A stretch of DNA of 53,029 nt, from the NCBI GenBank assembly GCA_026399755.1, contig JAPLQI010000053.1, positions 1 through 53,029 on the forward strand. The letters run 5' to 3'. The number at the start of each line of letters is the position of its first letter. Within the stretch, counting starts at the first letter, position 1. This document shows positions 25,309 through 37,500 of the stretch, piece after piece. Source of the DNA: Pseudomonadota bacterium (GTDB lineage: Bacteria; Pseudomonadota; Gammaproteobacteria; Burkholderiales; Chitinibacteraceae). Under the pieces are notes generated by a model, which saw only the letters and a list, made by a program, of their open reading frames with translations, did no database searches and was not told where the DNA came from. Both the position numbers and the translations under genes were made by a program.

Positions 25309-26757
25309 TTAAAGGCTGGGCGCACGTGTGTGCCAGTCCGTAACTTGCTGCAATTGATGCGCTGCATTCAGCATTTTGGCTTCACTGAAATAATTACCAA
25401 TCAGTTGCAAACCAACAGGGCGGCCATTGGTGGCAAAGCCCGCTGGCAAGCTCATGCCTGGCAAGCCTGCCAAATTCACCGCCAAGGTGTAGATGTCTTC
25501 CAAATACATCGCGGTTGGATCGGCGTTTTTCTCGCCCAGATTCCACGCAGCCGTTGGCGCAACAGGCCCAGCGATCAGATCGCAATGCTCAAATGCAGCT
25601 TGGAAATCATTGGCGATAATGCGGCGAATTTTTTGCGCTTGTAGATAGTAAGCATCGTAATAGCCATGGCTCAGTACATAAGTACCGGTCAGGATGCGGC
25701 GCTTTACTTCTGCACCGAAGCCTTCCGCACGACTTTTTTCATACATTTCAGCCAAGCCCGAGTATTCCTCAGCACGGTGACCAAAACGCACACCATCAAA
25801 GCGACTCAGGTTACTCGAAGCTTCTGCCAGGGCAATCACGTAATAGGCAGGAATAGACAGCTTGGTATTCGGCAAGCTGACTTCCACAATCGTGGCGCCC
25901 AGCTTTTTGTATTCGCTGATGGCGGCATCTACAGCGGCAGCGACATCACTTGCCAATCCTTCGGCAAAATATTCTTTTGGCAGGCCAATTTTTAGACCTG
26001 CCAGAGGCGCGTTTAAATCGCGGCTGTAGTCTTCTTTTGGACGCTCTAAAGAGGTGGAATCGCGATCGTCATAACCCGCCATCACATTCAGAAGCAGCGC
26101 GCAATCTTCGGCGCTTTTGCCGATCGGGCCACCTTGATCGAGGGAGCTAGCAAAAGCAATCATGCCAAAGCGGCTAACAATGCCGTAAGTAGGCTTAATG
26201 CCGGTTACGCCGCAAAATGCCGCAGGCTGGCGAATCGATCCGCCCGTATCCGTTGCTGTAGCAAGCGGGGCCAAGCGAGCTGCCACAGCCGCAGCCGAGC
26301 CACCTGATGAGCCACCCGGTACAGCTAATTTATCCCAAGGATTTTTGACCGGGCCGTAAAAGCTGTTTTCATTGGATGAGCCCATCGCAAACTCATCCAT
26401 ATTGGTGCGGCCTAAGCTCACCAAACCCGCCTTGCGGCAAAGCTCGATTACATTGGCGTCGTAAGGCGCAACAAAGTTATCAAGCATTTTGGAGCCGCAG
26501 GTGGTTTTCCAACCTTGCTGGCAAAAAATATCTTTTTGCGCGATCGGTACGCCAGTCAAAATGCCCGCTTGCCCACTCGCCAGCAGCGCATCAGCGGCTT
26601 TTGCTTCGGCAAGGGTTTTATCCTCGTCCAAAGTAATAAAGGCATTCAAGTCGCCCATAGCTTTAGCACGCGCCAAATACTCGCTGGCCATTTCAACCGC
26701 AGAAATTTCTTTGGCTGCCAGCATGGCTGACAGTTGTTTTACTGATTTTTCTATCAT
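25309..26757 (-). CDS. gatA: Aspartyl/glutamyl-tRNA amidotransferase subunit A
   Basis: A 482-residue glutaminase subunit of the amidase signature family. The Ser-cisSer-Lys triad sits at S174 ([10 protein letters not shown]), S150 (GGSSGGS) and K75 (PIAQKD), with the same spacing as the staphylococcal enzyme. Ammonia from glutamine is passed to GatB. It lies 29 bp after gatC; the gap contains the 12-bp palindrome GGGGTTAACCCC (26769-26780), which could form a small hairpin in the operon mRNA. Confidence 0.98.
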   Translation of the reverse strand: MIEKSVKQLSAMLAAKEISAVEMASEYLARAKAMGDLNAFITLDEDKTLAEAKAADALLASGQAGILTGVPIAQKDIFCQQGWKTTCGSKMLDNFVAPYDANVIELCRKAGLVSLGRTNMDEFAMGSSNENSFYGPVKNPWDKLAVPGGSSGGSAAAVAARLAPLATATDTGGSIRQPAAFCGVTGIKPTYGIVSRFGMIAFASSLDQGGPIGKSAEDCALLLNVMAGYDDRDSTSLERPKEDYSRDLNAPLAGLKIGLPKEYFAEGLASDVAAAVDAAISEYKKLGATIVEVSLPNTKLSIPAYYVIALAEASSNLSRFDGVRFGHRAEEYSGLAEMYEKSRAEGFGAEVKRRILTGTYVLSHGYYDAYYLQAQKIRRIIANDFQAAFEHCDLIAGPVAPTAAWNLGEKNADPTAMYLEDIYTLAVNLAGLPGMSLPAGFATNGRPVGLQLIGNYFSEAKMLNAAHQLQQVTDWHTRAPSL

Positions 26758-26786
26758 TATTTTTTAGCGGGGTTAACCCCTGCCCC

Positions 26787-27074
26787 TCACTCAATCACTT
26801 GCGGAACAAGATATAAGCCAGCTTCAACCGCTGGCGCCACCGCCTGCCATGCCTCGCGACGATTAGGCTCTTTTGCCACATCGTCACGCAGACGCAGCAT
26901 CACATCTTGCGCATGCGCCATCGGCTCGATACCTGTGGTATCGACGGCGCGCATTTCTTCAATCAAAGTAAGAATTTGGTTTAACTGGCCTTGGGTAGCT
27001 GCTAATTCATCACCGGTCACCGCGATGCGGGACAAGCGGGCGATGCGCGCTACATCTTCAATAGACAGGGACAT
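26787..27074 (-). CDS. gatC: Aspartyl/glutamyl-tRNA amidotransferase subunit C
   Basis: A 95-residue belt subunit holding GatA and GatB together. [19 protein letters not shown] at the start and the [12 protein letters not shown] segment are typical. I start at ATG 27074; the frame is open to 27146 but the extension has no family similarity. First gene of the operon, divergent from mreB. Confidence 0.95.
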   Translation of the reverse strand: MSLSIEDVARIARLSRIAVTGDELAATQGQLNQILTLIEEMRAVDTTGIEPMAHAQDVMLRLRDDVAKEPNRREAWQAVAPAVEAGLYLVPQVIE

Positions 27075-28540
<1,466 letters not shown>

Positions 28541-28585
28541 GCTGCTAGGCGGCAAGCCGTAAGAATAGCGATTTGCAAAAAACAT

Positions 28586-28624
28586 ACGCAAGCCACCCTG
28601 AGCGATGGGCTGGTTTGCGTTTTA
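28586..28624 (+). terminator. Terminator-like hairpin between mreB and mreC
   Basis: ACGCAAGCCACCC pairs with GGGCTGGTTTGCGT, apart from mismatches, and is followed by TTTT. It lies in the 115-bp gap after mreB. It may reduce read-through so that MreB is made in excess over MreC, MreD and the wall enzymes. Confidence 0.55.
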
Positions 28625-28655
28625 CTTAGCTTTTGAGAAACATCGGCCGTCTTTC

Positions 28656-29543
28656 ATGCAAGCCTCTCAGCCCGCCTTTTTTAAGCAGGGACCTAAACCG
28701 CTGACGCGGTTTTTCCTGTTTTCTGTCCTTTCCATTAGCTTGATAGTCGGAGACGCCAACTATCAAATGCTTGGGCCTGTTCGTCAGCAGCTCTCTATCT
28801 TGCTTTATCCATTGCAATGGCTCGTCACTGCGCCATTTGAGCTACTCAGAGACACCAGTACTTTTCTATCCAGACAAGCAGAATTACTGGGCGAGAATAG
28901 AAAACTACATGATGCTCAATTACTCGCCAGCGTGAATGCCATGAAGCTTAAAGCGCTGGAAGATGAAAATGCCCGCCTTAGGCACCTAGGCAGCGCACAA
29001 GCCAGCCAGCCCAGTCAGCTCACAGAGATCCTCTATAACGGCCGCGATCCTTTTACCGCGCGCTTGATTGTGGATAGGGGCGAACGCGCTAAAGTGGCTG
29101 AAGGGCAAATTGTAGTCGATGCCAGCGGCGTAGTTGGCCAAGTGGTTAGGGTGCAGCCCATGACCAGTGAAGTGCGGCTTATTTCTGATCGCAACCATAT
29201 GGTGCCGGTGCAAATTGAGCGCAATCAATTACGCACCGTCATCTACGGCATGGGTCGAGGCCTGCCGCTAGAGATTCGCAATATGTCATCTAATTCAGAA
29301 GTCAAAGAAGGCGATATTCTGATTACCTCGGGTATTGATGGCTTATATCCTGCTGGGCTGCCTGTGGCTAAAGTGACTAAAATTGAGCGCAATACTGGCA
29401 ATGCCTTTGCGCGTATTTATTGCGCCCCACTAGCTGGAATTGAACAACATCGTTTTCTGCTTATTTTAGACGTCAAGCCAACCCTTACACCTTACCCAGC
29501 TAACGCCTCAGATGCGGTCGCTAAGCAAAAGAAAGGTCGCTAA
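28656..29543 (+). CDS. mreC: Rod shape-determining protein MreC
   Basis: A 295-residue bitopic protein with one N-terminal membrane segment (FFLFSVLSISLIVGDA), a periplasmic coiled coil (about 75-105, ELLGENRKLHDAQLL) and the beta-rich MreC core with GVVGQVVRVQPMTSEVRLI and ILITSGIDGLYPAGLPVA. It links MreB filaments to PBP2. The ATG at 28656 is taken because the family starts near the FFKQGPKPLTRF segment; the frame is open from 28605. The stop shares its last base with mreD's start. Confidence 0.95.
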   Translation: MQASQPAFFKQGPKPLTRFFLFSVLSISLIVGDANYQMLGPVRQQLSILLYPLQWLVTAPFELLRDTSTFLSRQAELLGENRKLHDAQLLASVNAMKLKALEDENARLRHLGSAQASQPSQLTEILYNGRDPFTARLIVDRGERAKVAEGQIVVDASGVVGQVVRVQPMTSEVRLISDRNHMVPVQIERNQLRTVIYGMGRGLPLEIRNMSSNSEVKEGDILITSGIDGLYPAGLPVAKVTKIERNTGNAFARIYCAPLAGIEQHRFLLILDVKPTLTPYPANASDAVAKQKKGR

Positions 29544-30049
29544 TGCCCATTTCACGCCAATTACTACGCCCGGTCAGTAGCAGCTTTATTTTATTTACTT
29601 TTATTCTTTCTTTAAGCGTTAATCTTTTGCCATGGCAAGCGGGTTTAATCGGCTTTGCTCCTGATTTTGTTGCGCTATTTATTATCTACTGGACACTCAA
29701 TCAACCCCGCCGTGTGGGTGTGGGCTGGGCGTTTTTCTTAGGTCTTTTGATGGATGTAGCCGATGGTAATATCCTTGGCCAACATGCTCTTGCCTATACC
29801 GTAATGGCTTACTTAACGCTTGCACGCCAACGCCAGCTGGCGGTTTTCCCCTTTTGGCAGCAGGCTTTCGTTGCCTTAGCCCTTATGCTACTAGGGCAGG
29901 CGCTGATGCTGGTATTGCGCACGGCCATGGGTGCTCCTTTTCCTGGCTGGGCCTATTTTGCGGGTTGCTTTGTGGCTGCGTTTATCTGGCCGCCCCTTTC
30001 CAATATTCTGCTATCCCATCAACGCAGACCGACCACTGACGAACTATGA
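29543..30049 (+). CDS. mreD: Rod shape-determining protein MreD
   Basis: A 168-residue inner membrane protein with about five hydrophobic segments, the MreD pattern. LLPWQAGLIGFAPDFVALFI, YWTLNQPRRVGVGWAFFLGL and MDVADGNILGQHAL follow the family. It is translationally coupled to both mreC (TAATG) and mrdA (ATGA). Confidence 0.95.
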   Translation: MPISRQLLRPVSSSFILFTFILSLSVNLLPWQAGLIGFAPDFVALFIIYWTLNQPRRVGVGWAFFLGLLMDVADGNILGQHALAYTVMAYLTLARQRQLAVFPFWQQAFVALALMLLGQALMLVLRTAMGAPFPGWAYFAGCFVAAFIWPPLSNILLSHQRRPTTDEL

Positions 30050-31968
30050 GCCGCGGCGAACTTAAAAATCAGCATCGAGAGCGTTATGCTTTCCAGCTGC
30101 GTATCATCGCGGCTGCCCTATTTGTTTTATCCCTATTTGCCTTGCTATTAGGCCGTTTCTTTTGGCTACAAGCCGTTCAGCACGATAAATATATGACGCT
30201 GGCCGAACAAAACCGTATCTCCCTCGTGCCTATTCCGCCATCGCGCGGCATTATCCGGGATAGAAACGGCGTGGTTCTGGCGCATAATTTCTCTGCCTAT
30301 ACGCTAGAAATCACCCCTTCCAAGCAAGCCAATTTAGAAGAAACAATCGAGCAACTCTCCAGCATTGTTGAAATCACCGCTAAAGATAAACGCCGCTTTA
30401 AAAAGCTGCGAGATGAAACACGTGATTTTGAAACGCTACCTATTCGCACCCGTTTAAGTGATGAAGAAGTGGCGCGTTTTGCCGCCAATAGCTATCGCTT
30501 TCCCGGAGTGGAAATCAAAGCGCGCTTATTTAGGCATTACCCACTGGGCGAAATCGCCAGCCATTTAATTGGCTATATTGGCCGGATTAATACCAAAGAT
30601 TTAGAACAACTCGATGAGGATGGCGTAGTAGCCAATTACCGTGGCACAGATCATTTGGGCAAAATTGGCATTGAGCAAAGCTACGAGCAGCAATTGCACG
30701 GCAAAACTGGCTTTGAAGAAGTAGAAATTGATTCGGGTGGCCGAGCCGTGCGCACCCTGCGCCGCACGCCTCCCGTGCCGGGCAGTGATTTAACGCTTTC
30801 TATCGATATTAAATTACAAAAAGTAGTGGAAGACTTATTCGACAAACGCCGCGGTTCTTTAGTCGCTATTGACCCTAAAACCGGCGGCCTATTGGCTATG
30901 GTTTCTAAGCCGGGCTTTGACCCTAACTTATTTGTGGATGGAATTGATCCATTAAATTGGAATGAGCTGAATACCTCGCCAGATAAGCCACTCCTCAATC
31001 GCGCCACGCGCGGTGAATATCCACCGGGCTCGACCTTTAAACCCTTTATGGCCTTGGCTGCGCTGGAAGGTAATTTCCCTTTAACACGGCAGACGATTAG
31101 CGACCCCGGCTACTTTATGTATGGCAATAATAAATTCAGGGACTCCCATGCGGGCGGCTATGGATCGATGAGTTTTGATCGCTCTATTGTGGTATCCAGC
31201 GATACTTATTTTTATCAGCTGGCCGTGCAAATGGGCATCGATAATATCGCTAAATTTATGGCGACACTCGACTTTGGCCGCCAAACAGGCGTGGATTTAC
31301 ACGGCGAGCGCCCAGGTATTTTGCCTAGCCCAGAATGGAAGAAAAAACGCTTTAAAACCCCAGCCACGCAAAAGTGGTATTCAGGCGAAACCGTTTCAAT
31401 CGGGATTGGTCAGGGTTATAACAGCTACACCCCCATGCAAATGGCACATGCCACGGCCACCTTGGCAAATCGCGGCGTGATGTTCCGCCCGCATGCCGTT
31501 GGAAAAATTATTGATCCAATCACAGGGATCGTAAAAATGGTTGAGCCACAACCCGTCAAAACCATGACATGGAAGAGCGAGAATGTAGAACGCGTTATTC
31601 GCGGTATGGAAGGCGTAATCCGCGAAGGCACAGGCGCACGCTCTTTTGCTGGGGCGAGTTATATTGCGGCAGGAAAAACCGGCACGGCGCAGGTGTATAG
31701 CTTGAAAGGTAGCAAATACAATAAAAACATCAGCGAGCGATTACGCGATCACTCTTGGTTTATTGTCTTTGCTCCCGCCGAGAATCCTACGATTGCACTG
31801 GCTGTTATTGTAGAAAACGGCGGTTTTGGCGCACAGGCGGCCGCACCGATTGCAAGGCAAGCTTTGGATTACTATATCAGCGGCAAATTACCTGCCATTC
31901 CTAAAACAGCGGCCAGCAGCGCAGCTCCTCAAGCGGCCAGCATCCCAGAGGAGGCCATCGGTGATTAA
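30046..31968 (+). CDS. mrdA: Penicillin-binding protein 2 (peptidoglycan transpeptidase)
   Basis: A 640-residue class B PBP of the elongasome. One membrane segment (about 20-42) is followed by the PBP dimer domain (SRGIIRDRNGVVLA) and the transpeptidase domain. The nucleophile is S329 in PPGSTFKPF, the second motif is VSSDTYFYQ, and the third is AAGKTGTAQVYS. It cross-links lateral wall peptidoglycan with RodA as glycosyltransferase partner. The C-terminal tail ends in an alanine/serine-rich stretch. It overlaps mreD by 4 bp and rodA by 8 bp. Confidence 0.97.
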   Translation: MSRGELKNQHRERYAFQLRIIAAALFVLSLFALLLGRFFWLQAVQHDKYMTLAEQNRISLVPIPPSRGIIRDRNGVVLAHNFSAYTLEITPSKQANLEETIEQLSSIVEITAKDKRRFKKLRDETRDFETLPIRTRLSDEEVARFAANSYRFPGVEIKARLFRHYPLGEIASHLIGYIGRINTKDLEQLDEDGVVANYRGTDHLGKIGIEQSYEQQLHGKTGFEEVEIDSGGRAVRTLRRTPPVPGSDLTLSIDIKLQKVVEDLFDKRRGSLVAIDPKTGGLLAMVSKPGFDPNLFVDGIDPLNWNELNTSPDKPLLNRATRGEYPPGSTFKPFMALAALEGNFPLTRQTISDPGYFMYGNNKFRDSHAGGYGSMSFDRSIVVSSDTYFYQLAVQMGIDNIAKFMATLDFGRQTGVDLHGERPGILPSPEWKKKRFKTPATQKWYSGETVSIGIGQGYNSYTPMQMAHATATLANRGVMFRPHAVGKIIDPITGIVKMVEPQPVKTMTWKSENVERVIRGMEGVIREGTGARSFAGASYIAAGKTGTAQVYSLKGSKYNKNISERLRDHSWFIVFAPAENPTIALAVIVENGGFGAQAAAPIARQALDYYISGKLPAIPKTAASSAAPQAASIPEEAIGD

Positions 31969-33073
31969 GCATATTTGGATGCGTTTTATCCGGCCCATTG
32001 ATCCTTGGCTCTTACTCTTTACGATCTTGGTACTCATTCTTTCTACGATCTTGCTGTTTTCTGCGTCCAACCGCAATTTGGACATGATCCTCAATAAAAT
32101 CACCTTTATGGGCATCGCCCTGAGCGTGATGTGGGTAGTGGCCAATACCTCGCAGCAAACATTGATCCGTCTTGCCGTACCTGCCTATGTGGTGGGCTTG
32201 CTGCTGCTGATTGCCGTGGCGCTCTTTGGCGATATCAGCCACGGCGCGCGGCGCTGGCTGCATATTGGCGTGACTAAAATTCAGCCTTCAGAATTGATGA
32301 AGCTGGCTCTGCCCATGATGCTGGCTTGGTATTTCCATCATTTTGAAACCAGCATTCGTTGGAAACACTATCTATTTGCCGCCGTACTGATGATCGTGCC
32401 GGTTGGCCTGATTATGAAACAGCCCGATCTAGGCACCAGCCTGCTCATTGCCTCATCCGGCTTTTATGTATTATTTTTTGCGGGACTATCTTGGAAGTTT
32501 ATCGGCCTAATGGGCGCGGCAGGAGGTGGGCTAACCTATGTGGTAATGCACTGGGATTCCTGCATTAAAATCTTGCACGAATACCAATGCCGCCGAGTTG
32601 CCACCATGCTCGATCCCATGCAAGACCCACTGGGCGCTGGCTACCATATTATCCAAGGCACGATTGCCATTGGCTCGGGAGGGCTCTTTGGTAAAGGCTG
32701 GCTGAATGGCACGCAAACCCACTTAGATTTTATTCCTGAACGCACTACAGACTTTATTTTTGCGGTATTTGGCGAGGAATTTGGCCTGCTTGGTAATGCT
32801 ATTTTACTAATATTATATTTACTGATCATTGGCCGTGGCTTAGTCATTGCCAATAATGCATCTACTTTATTTGGTCGCCTATTGGCTGGGGCCATTACCC
32901 TCACCTTTTTCACCTATGCCTTTGTGAATATGGGCATGGTCTCTGGCATTTTGCCTGTGGTGGGAATTCCCCTACCACTGGTGTCTTATGGTGGCACCTC
33001 GATGGTGTCGCTACTCACCGGCTTTGGCCTCTTAATGAGTGTTCAGGGTGATCGCAAGTTGATGAAATCATGA
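31961..33073 (+). CDS. rodA: Peptidoglycan glycosyltransferase RodA
   Basis: A 370-residue SEDS-family inner membrane glycosyltransferase with about ten membrane segments. [22 protein letters not shown] and [20 protein letters not shown] are SEDS signatures, with [20 protein letters not shown] in the large loop. The start is the GTG at 31961: GAGGAGG lies six bases upstream and the first membrane segment follows at a normal distance. The frame is open back to 31826, but that lies inside mrdA. The last 54 codons and the next 30 bp are duplicated downstream. Confidence 0.96.
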   Translation: MIKHIWMRFIRPIDPWLLLFTILVLILSTILLFSASNRNLDMILNKITFMGIALSVMWVVANTSQQTLIRLAVPAYVVGLLLLIAVALFGDISHGARRWLHIGVTKIQPSELMKLALPMMLAWYFHHFETSIRWKHYLFAAVLMIVPVGLIMKQPDLGTSLLIASSGFYVLFFAGLSWKFIGLMGAAGGGLTYVVMHWDSCIKILHEYQCRRVATMLDPMQDPLGAGYHIIQGTIAIGSGGLFGKGWLNGTQTHLDFIPERTTDFIFAVFGEEFGLLGNAILLILYLLIIGRGLVIANNASTLFGRLLAGAITLTFFTYAFVNMGMVSGILPVVGIPLPLVSYGGTSMVSLLTGFGLLMSVQGDRKLMKS

Positions 33074-33102
33074 AGCCACAACATTACTCCGCCCTGATCG
33101 CT
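32913..33102 (+). repeat. Direct repeat, copy 1: 3' end of rodA plus start of rlpA
   Basis: 190 bp almost identical to 33167-33356, at an offset of 254 bp. It contains the last 54 codons of rodA and the first ten or so codons of the rlpA leader. I find two substitutions between the copies: GTGAAT against GTCAAT, and CTACCA against CTAGCA (proline to alanine). The copies are separated by 64 bp. Confidence 0.95.
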
Positions 33103-33327
33103 GCACGCTTACAGGTAACACCCATCCAGCTTGCACCAACGAGTAATCAATTGCCAGCCAATTTACCCTATGCCTTTGTCAATATGGGCATGGTCTCTGG
33201 CATTTTGCCTGTGGTGGGAATTCCCCTAGCACTGGTGTCTTATGGTGGCACCTCGATGGTGTCGCTACTCACCGGCTTTGGCCTCTTAATGAGTGTTCAG
33301 GGTGATCGCAAGTTGATGAAATCATGA
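33070..33327 (+). pseudogene. Chimeric ORF: RlpA leader start joined to the RodA C-terminus
   Basis: The first copy of the rlpA start ([12 protein letters not shown]) does not continue into RlpA. It reads through the 64-bp spacer and then, in frame, into the second copy of the rodA 3' end, ending [12 protein letters not shown]. The 85-residue product would carry RodA's last membrane segments behind a foreign N-terminus. It is best explained as a by-product of the duplication and not as a functional gene. Confidence 0.75.
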
Positions 33328-33356
33328 AGCCACAACATTACTCCGCCCTGATCGCT
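33167..33356 (+). repeat. Direct repeat, copy 2: 3' end of rodA plus start of rlpA
   Basis: Second copy of the unit at 32913-33102. After it, the sequence runs into the RlpA lipoprotein box but in a different frame from the ATG at 33324. Confidence 0.95.
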
Positions 33357-33411
33357 ATTACTGGCAGCTTGTAGCACCACACCTCTGCCCCCAACTCAGC
33401 CTAGTAAGCCC

Positions 33412-34254
33412 TTGCCAGCTCATTTGCCACCGGGGCCGACTACGCCGCCTCAATACAGCTGCAACTACTCGGCCAAAGGGGGCGGGGCCTTTTATAAAGA
33501 TGACGGCCCGATGGATTCATTTCCGGCTGGCATCGATCAAATCCCCGAGCCGCTGCCTCGTTGGGAGCCGCTACATCGCTGGGCCAATAATCCCTACACG
33601 GTATTGGGGCAAAACTTCAGCCCACTACCGCGCCCAGGCGAATTAAAACAACGCGGCACTGCATCTTGGTATGGGCGTAAGTTTCATGGGCAAAAAACAT
33701 CTACTGGCGAAATCTACGATATGTTCGCCATTACAGCAGCGCATCCTACCCTGCCGATTCCGTCGTATGCCCGCGTCACCAATGTAAAAAATGGCCGCAG
33801 CATTATTGTGCGCGTCAACGATAGAGGGCCATTTTTGCATGGCCGCGTCATCGATTTATCCTTCCTCGCAGCCTGCCGCCTAGGCTATACCATGAATGGC
33901 AGTGCCGAAGTTGAAGTCGAAAGCCTGCTCGCCAGCGATACCCCCACGAATGTAGCCGCTGCTGTTCAGCCTGTCGTTGCCACAAAGCCTAAGCCCATCA
34001 GCATTCCATTGGCCGACGCAGGCAATGGCGCGATCTACTTGCAGCTTGGCGCATTTGGCTCGCTAGCTAATGCTGAAAACTTCCGCAATCACCTATCTAG
34101 CCAGCTAGATAGCGATGCAAATAAGCTGCTCATTCAAACCATAGGCCAGCTGCATCGCGTTAGACTTGGCCCTTATCCCAACCGACAAAGTGCTGAGCTT
34201 GCTGCGGAAAGAATTAGCGGCGAACATCAACTACCTGCCGTGCTAAGCCACTAA
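33412..34254 (+). CDS. rlpA: Septal ring lytic transglycosylase RlpA (leader out of frame)
   Basis: The open frame contains a double-psi beta-barrel RlpA domain (QRGTASWYGRKFHGQKTSTG through VRVNDRGPFLHGRVIDLS) with the family's catalytic E, D and H in STGEIYDMFAITAAH, and a C-terminal SPOR domain (YLQLGAFGSLANAENFRNHL, then HRVRLGPYPN) that binds denuded septal glycan. RlpA cleaves such strands at the division site. The coordinates begin at a TTG in the open frame. The same frame extends to 33352 and encodes a lipobox LLLAAC-S at 33355-33375, but no start codon precedes it. The natural ATG at 33324 ([11 protein letters not shown]) is in another frame and meets TAG at 33372. The gene is therefore probably defective for export, unless the sequence has an error here. 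Confidence 0.85.
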   Translation: MPAHLPPGPTTPPQYSCNYSAKGGGAFYKDDGPMDSFPAGIDQIPEPLPRWEPLHRWANNPYTVLGQNFSPLPRPGELKQRGTASWYGRKFHGQKTSTGEIYDMFAITAAHPTLPIPSYARVTNVKNGRSIIVRVNDRGPFLHGRVIDLSFLAACRLGYTMNGSAEVEVESLLASDTPTNVAAAVQPVVATKPKPISIPLADAGNGAIYLQLGAFGSLANAENFRNHLSSQLDSDANKLLIQTIGQLHRVRLGPYPNRQSAELAAERISGEHQLPAVLSH

Positions 34255-34268
34255 ACCATTCAATTGAT

Positions 34269-34296
34269 GGGGGATAGGCATACTTACCTATCCCCC
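34269..34296. terminator. Perfect hairpin downstream of rlpA
   Basis: GGGGGATAGG, loop CATACTTA, CCTATCCCCC form a perfect 10-bp stem 15 bp after the rlpA stop. No T run follows, so termination efficiency is doubtful, but the position suits the end of the shape operon. The rest of 34297-34531 is AT-rich and presumably holds the promoter of the next gene. Confidence 0.5.
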
Positions 34297-34531
34297 TATC
34301 CCCTAAAGCTATTTCCCAGCAAAGATTAACGGCTTTACTGACTATCAATAAGCCAAACAGCTCATTCTGATTAAAATTGACTACAATTAACTGATGATCA
34401 AATCAATTAATGCATTAAGTAGATCACATTACATTAAGGTCATTTTAATCAATGAGATAATATCTATAAATAGTTCTTAGCAATAAACTCCGTACCGTAA
34501 TTTCAAATCTGCATTTATTTAAGGTGATTGT

Positions 34532-37500
34532 GTGTCCCCTCATCAACCGGCGCCAACACATGAAGCCGAACAGTCTTTTGAGCAGATTCGACAACTACTG
34601 ATCGTACTGTCTTCCTGTGTGTTTGTTTTTACCCTAGCCGCCGTTAGCTGGTCAATTTACCGAGGCTATCAAGACACCATCCAAAGCACAGAAAAAGAAA
34701 TGCTCACCATGGCACGGGCCATCGATGAGCATTTAAGCCGCACGATGGAAAACAGCCTACATCCCCTTACCCATCTACAAGATGATGAAATTTTTAAAAG
34801 TTGTTTTGCTGCTAAAAATGAGGCTTGCCTCTATGCCTTACTCAATCGTCAGCTGGGCCACTACCCGCAACTAAACACATTCGCAGCGGCCTATGCCAAC
34901 GGAGAGATTTCCGTCTCTACCCTGCAACACCCAGCACCCGAACACAATATTGCCCAGTCGCTCACCTTCAGCGTCCCAAAGTTACAGCCGCAAGCCCCTT
35001 TTTATATTGCAGAGCAACAGACGGATCCCAGTGGCAACCTCGAAATAATTCCCCTCGTTCGCGCTTTAACGACCCATGAAGGCGAATTTAATGGTGTATT
35101 AATTGCAGGAATTAAACCCTCATATTTCGAAACGTTTTATGCATCACTAAGCCAAAGAAAAAGCATTATTATTCGCTTATTTCGTAGTGATGGTATTTCT
35201 CTTGCACGCTTTCCTCATGATGAACACGATATTGGTCGAGATATCTCCAGCAAACAATTCTTTAGCTCTGATTTCTCACGGCAAGACAGCGGTTTATTTA
35301 CTGAGCATAGCCATATAGAGGAAATAACCCGCATTTTTGGCTGGCGCTACTTAAACAAGTGGCACTTAGGTATATCTGTGGGCATAGACAAAAAAGAAGC
35401 ACTTCGCCCTTGGAAAAACGAAAGCCTACTCAATGGCGGGATTACATTACTAATACTGCTCTTTGGTGGCCTATTGCTCATCTATGTATTTCGCCAATTA
35501 GCGCGCTTAGAAAAAACTGAAGCCGATCTTTATCTAACCAAGGTTGCCGTTGAGCATGGAGCAGATATGGCGGTTTGGCTAGATGCACAAGGCCGAATTC
35601 GTTACGTCAATACCACGGCGTGCACTCGTTTGGGCTATAGCGAAAGTGAATTACTCTCCATGCAATTAATAGAGATCAACCCTAATTACAATCCTGATCA
35701 CTGGCAAAGATTTTGGCAAAAATTAAAAACCAATAAATATTTAAGAGATGAGATCACACTTAAAGCACGTAATGGCGAAAACATCCCTACCGAAATCAAT
35801 TCTAATTTTATTGTTTTTAAAAAACTAGAATATAACTGTGCCGTTGTTCGAGATATTTCTGAGCGCCGTATAGCCGAGCTTGCCATTATTAAAAGTGAGC
35901 AACAGCTTCGCCTTGCCCTAGAAGCATCCAGCACCGGCCTATTTGAAATGCCTATCCTTGGTGATCAAACCGCTATTACCAGCCCAGAATATGACCGCCT
36001 ATTGGGCTTAAAACCTGGGGAGGAAAGCTTTCAAAAATGGCAACATCAAACCCATCCAGATGATAAAGAACAGTCTCTTGCGCAATTTCAGCAATATTTA
36101 AAGGGTGAAACAACGCAATTAATTAGCGAGTATCGGCGTAAAACACAGTCAGGTGAATATCGCTGGTTTCAATCACGCGGCAAATTTGTGGCTTTTGACC
36201 ACCAAGGCAAACCCACTCGTATTATTGGCACCATGACCGATATTACCGAGCGCAAAGAAGCCCAAGAACGCATTATTGAATTGGCTAATTTTGATTCTGT
36301 TACTGGGCTAGCCAATCGCAATTTATTACGCGATGAGCTGCGGCTTGCGCTAGCATCTGCCGCACGCAATCAACAAAATTTAGCCGTATTCTTTTTAGAT
36401 TTAGACCGATTCAAAACGATTAATGATTCGCTTGGACATGCTGCTGGCGATGCAGTACTCGCCCAAGTTGCCAATCGCTTTAAACAATTGATTAGCCCTG
36501 GCGATATTCTGGCGCGATTGGGAGGCGATGAATTTGTAATAGTACTCACAAATATCACACATTCCTTAATGGCAGGATCGATTGCTGAAAAGATTTTAGC
36601 TTCTTTTGCTAAGCCATTTGAATTAGAAGCAGGGCATTTTTCGACCTCTACATCTATTGGTATCAGTATTTACCCAGAGGATGGCTTAATAGCAGATGAT
36701 TTAATCCGCCATGCCGATGTGGCAATGTTTCAAGCCAAAGCACAGGGGCGTAGCACATTCCAATACTTCACCTCAGAAATGAATACCCGTGCTTCTGAAA
36801 GGCTAGAGCTAGAAACCAGCATGCGCACGGCGCTGCTTAATCAAGAATTTGTCCTTTATTACCAGCCACAAGTCAGCTTAGAAGATGGCCGAATTATTGG
36901 AGCAGAAGCCTTAATTCGCTGGAATCACCCCAAGCATGGGCTGATTTCCCCTGCTAAATTTATCCCTATTGCAGAAGATTGCCGATTGATTATCCCAATC
37001 GGCAATTGGGTGCTGCAAGAGGCCTGTAGACAAGCCGCCGCTTGGCAAGCAAAAGGCTTAGCACCGATAAATATGGCAGTTAATTTATCACCGCATCAAT
37101 TACACCAAGCTAATTTTCTTAAACTAATTGAATCTGTATTAAATGATGCACAACTTGATGCGCGTTATCTTGAATTAGAAGTCACTGAATCGGTGATTAT
37201 GCAAGAAGTAAAACAAGTGATGTCTACCCTGCATGGCATTAAACAGCTAGGAGTAAAGCTATCTTTAGATGATTTTGGAACGGGTTATTCCAGCCTTAGC
37301 TATCTCAAACGCTTTGCTTTTAATAAATTAAAAATAGATCAAAGCTTTGTACAAGACGCATGCAATAACAATAATGATGCGGCGATTGTATTGGCCATTA
37401 TTGGCCTAGGGCAGACATTGGGAATGGATGTACTCGCCGAAGGGGTAGAAACACGCGAGCAATTAGCATTTTTAAAACAAACGAAAATAACTTCAATTCA

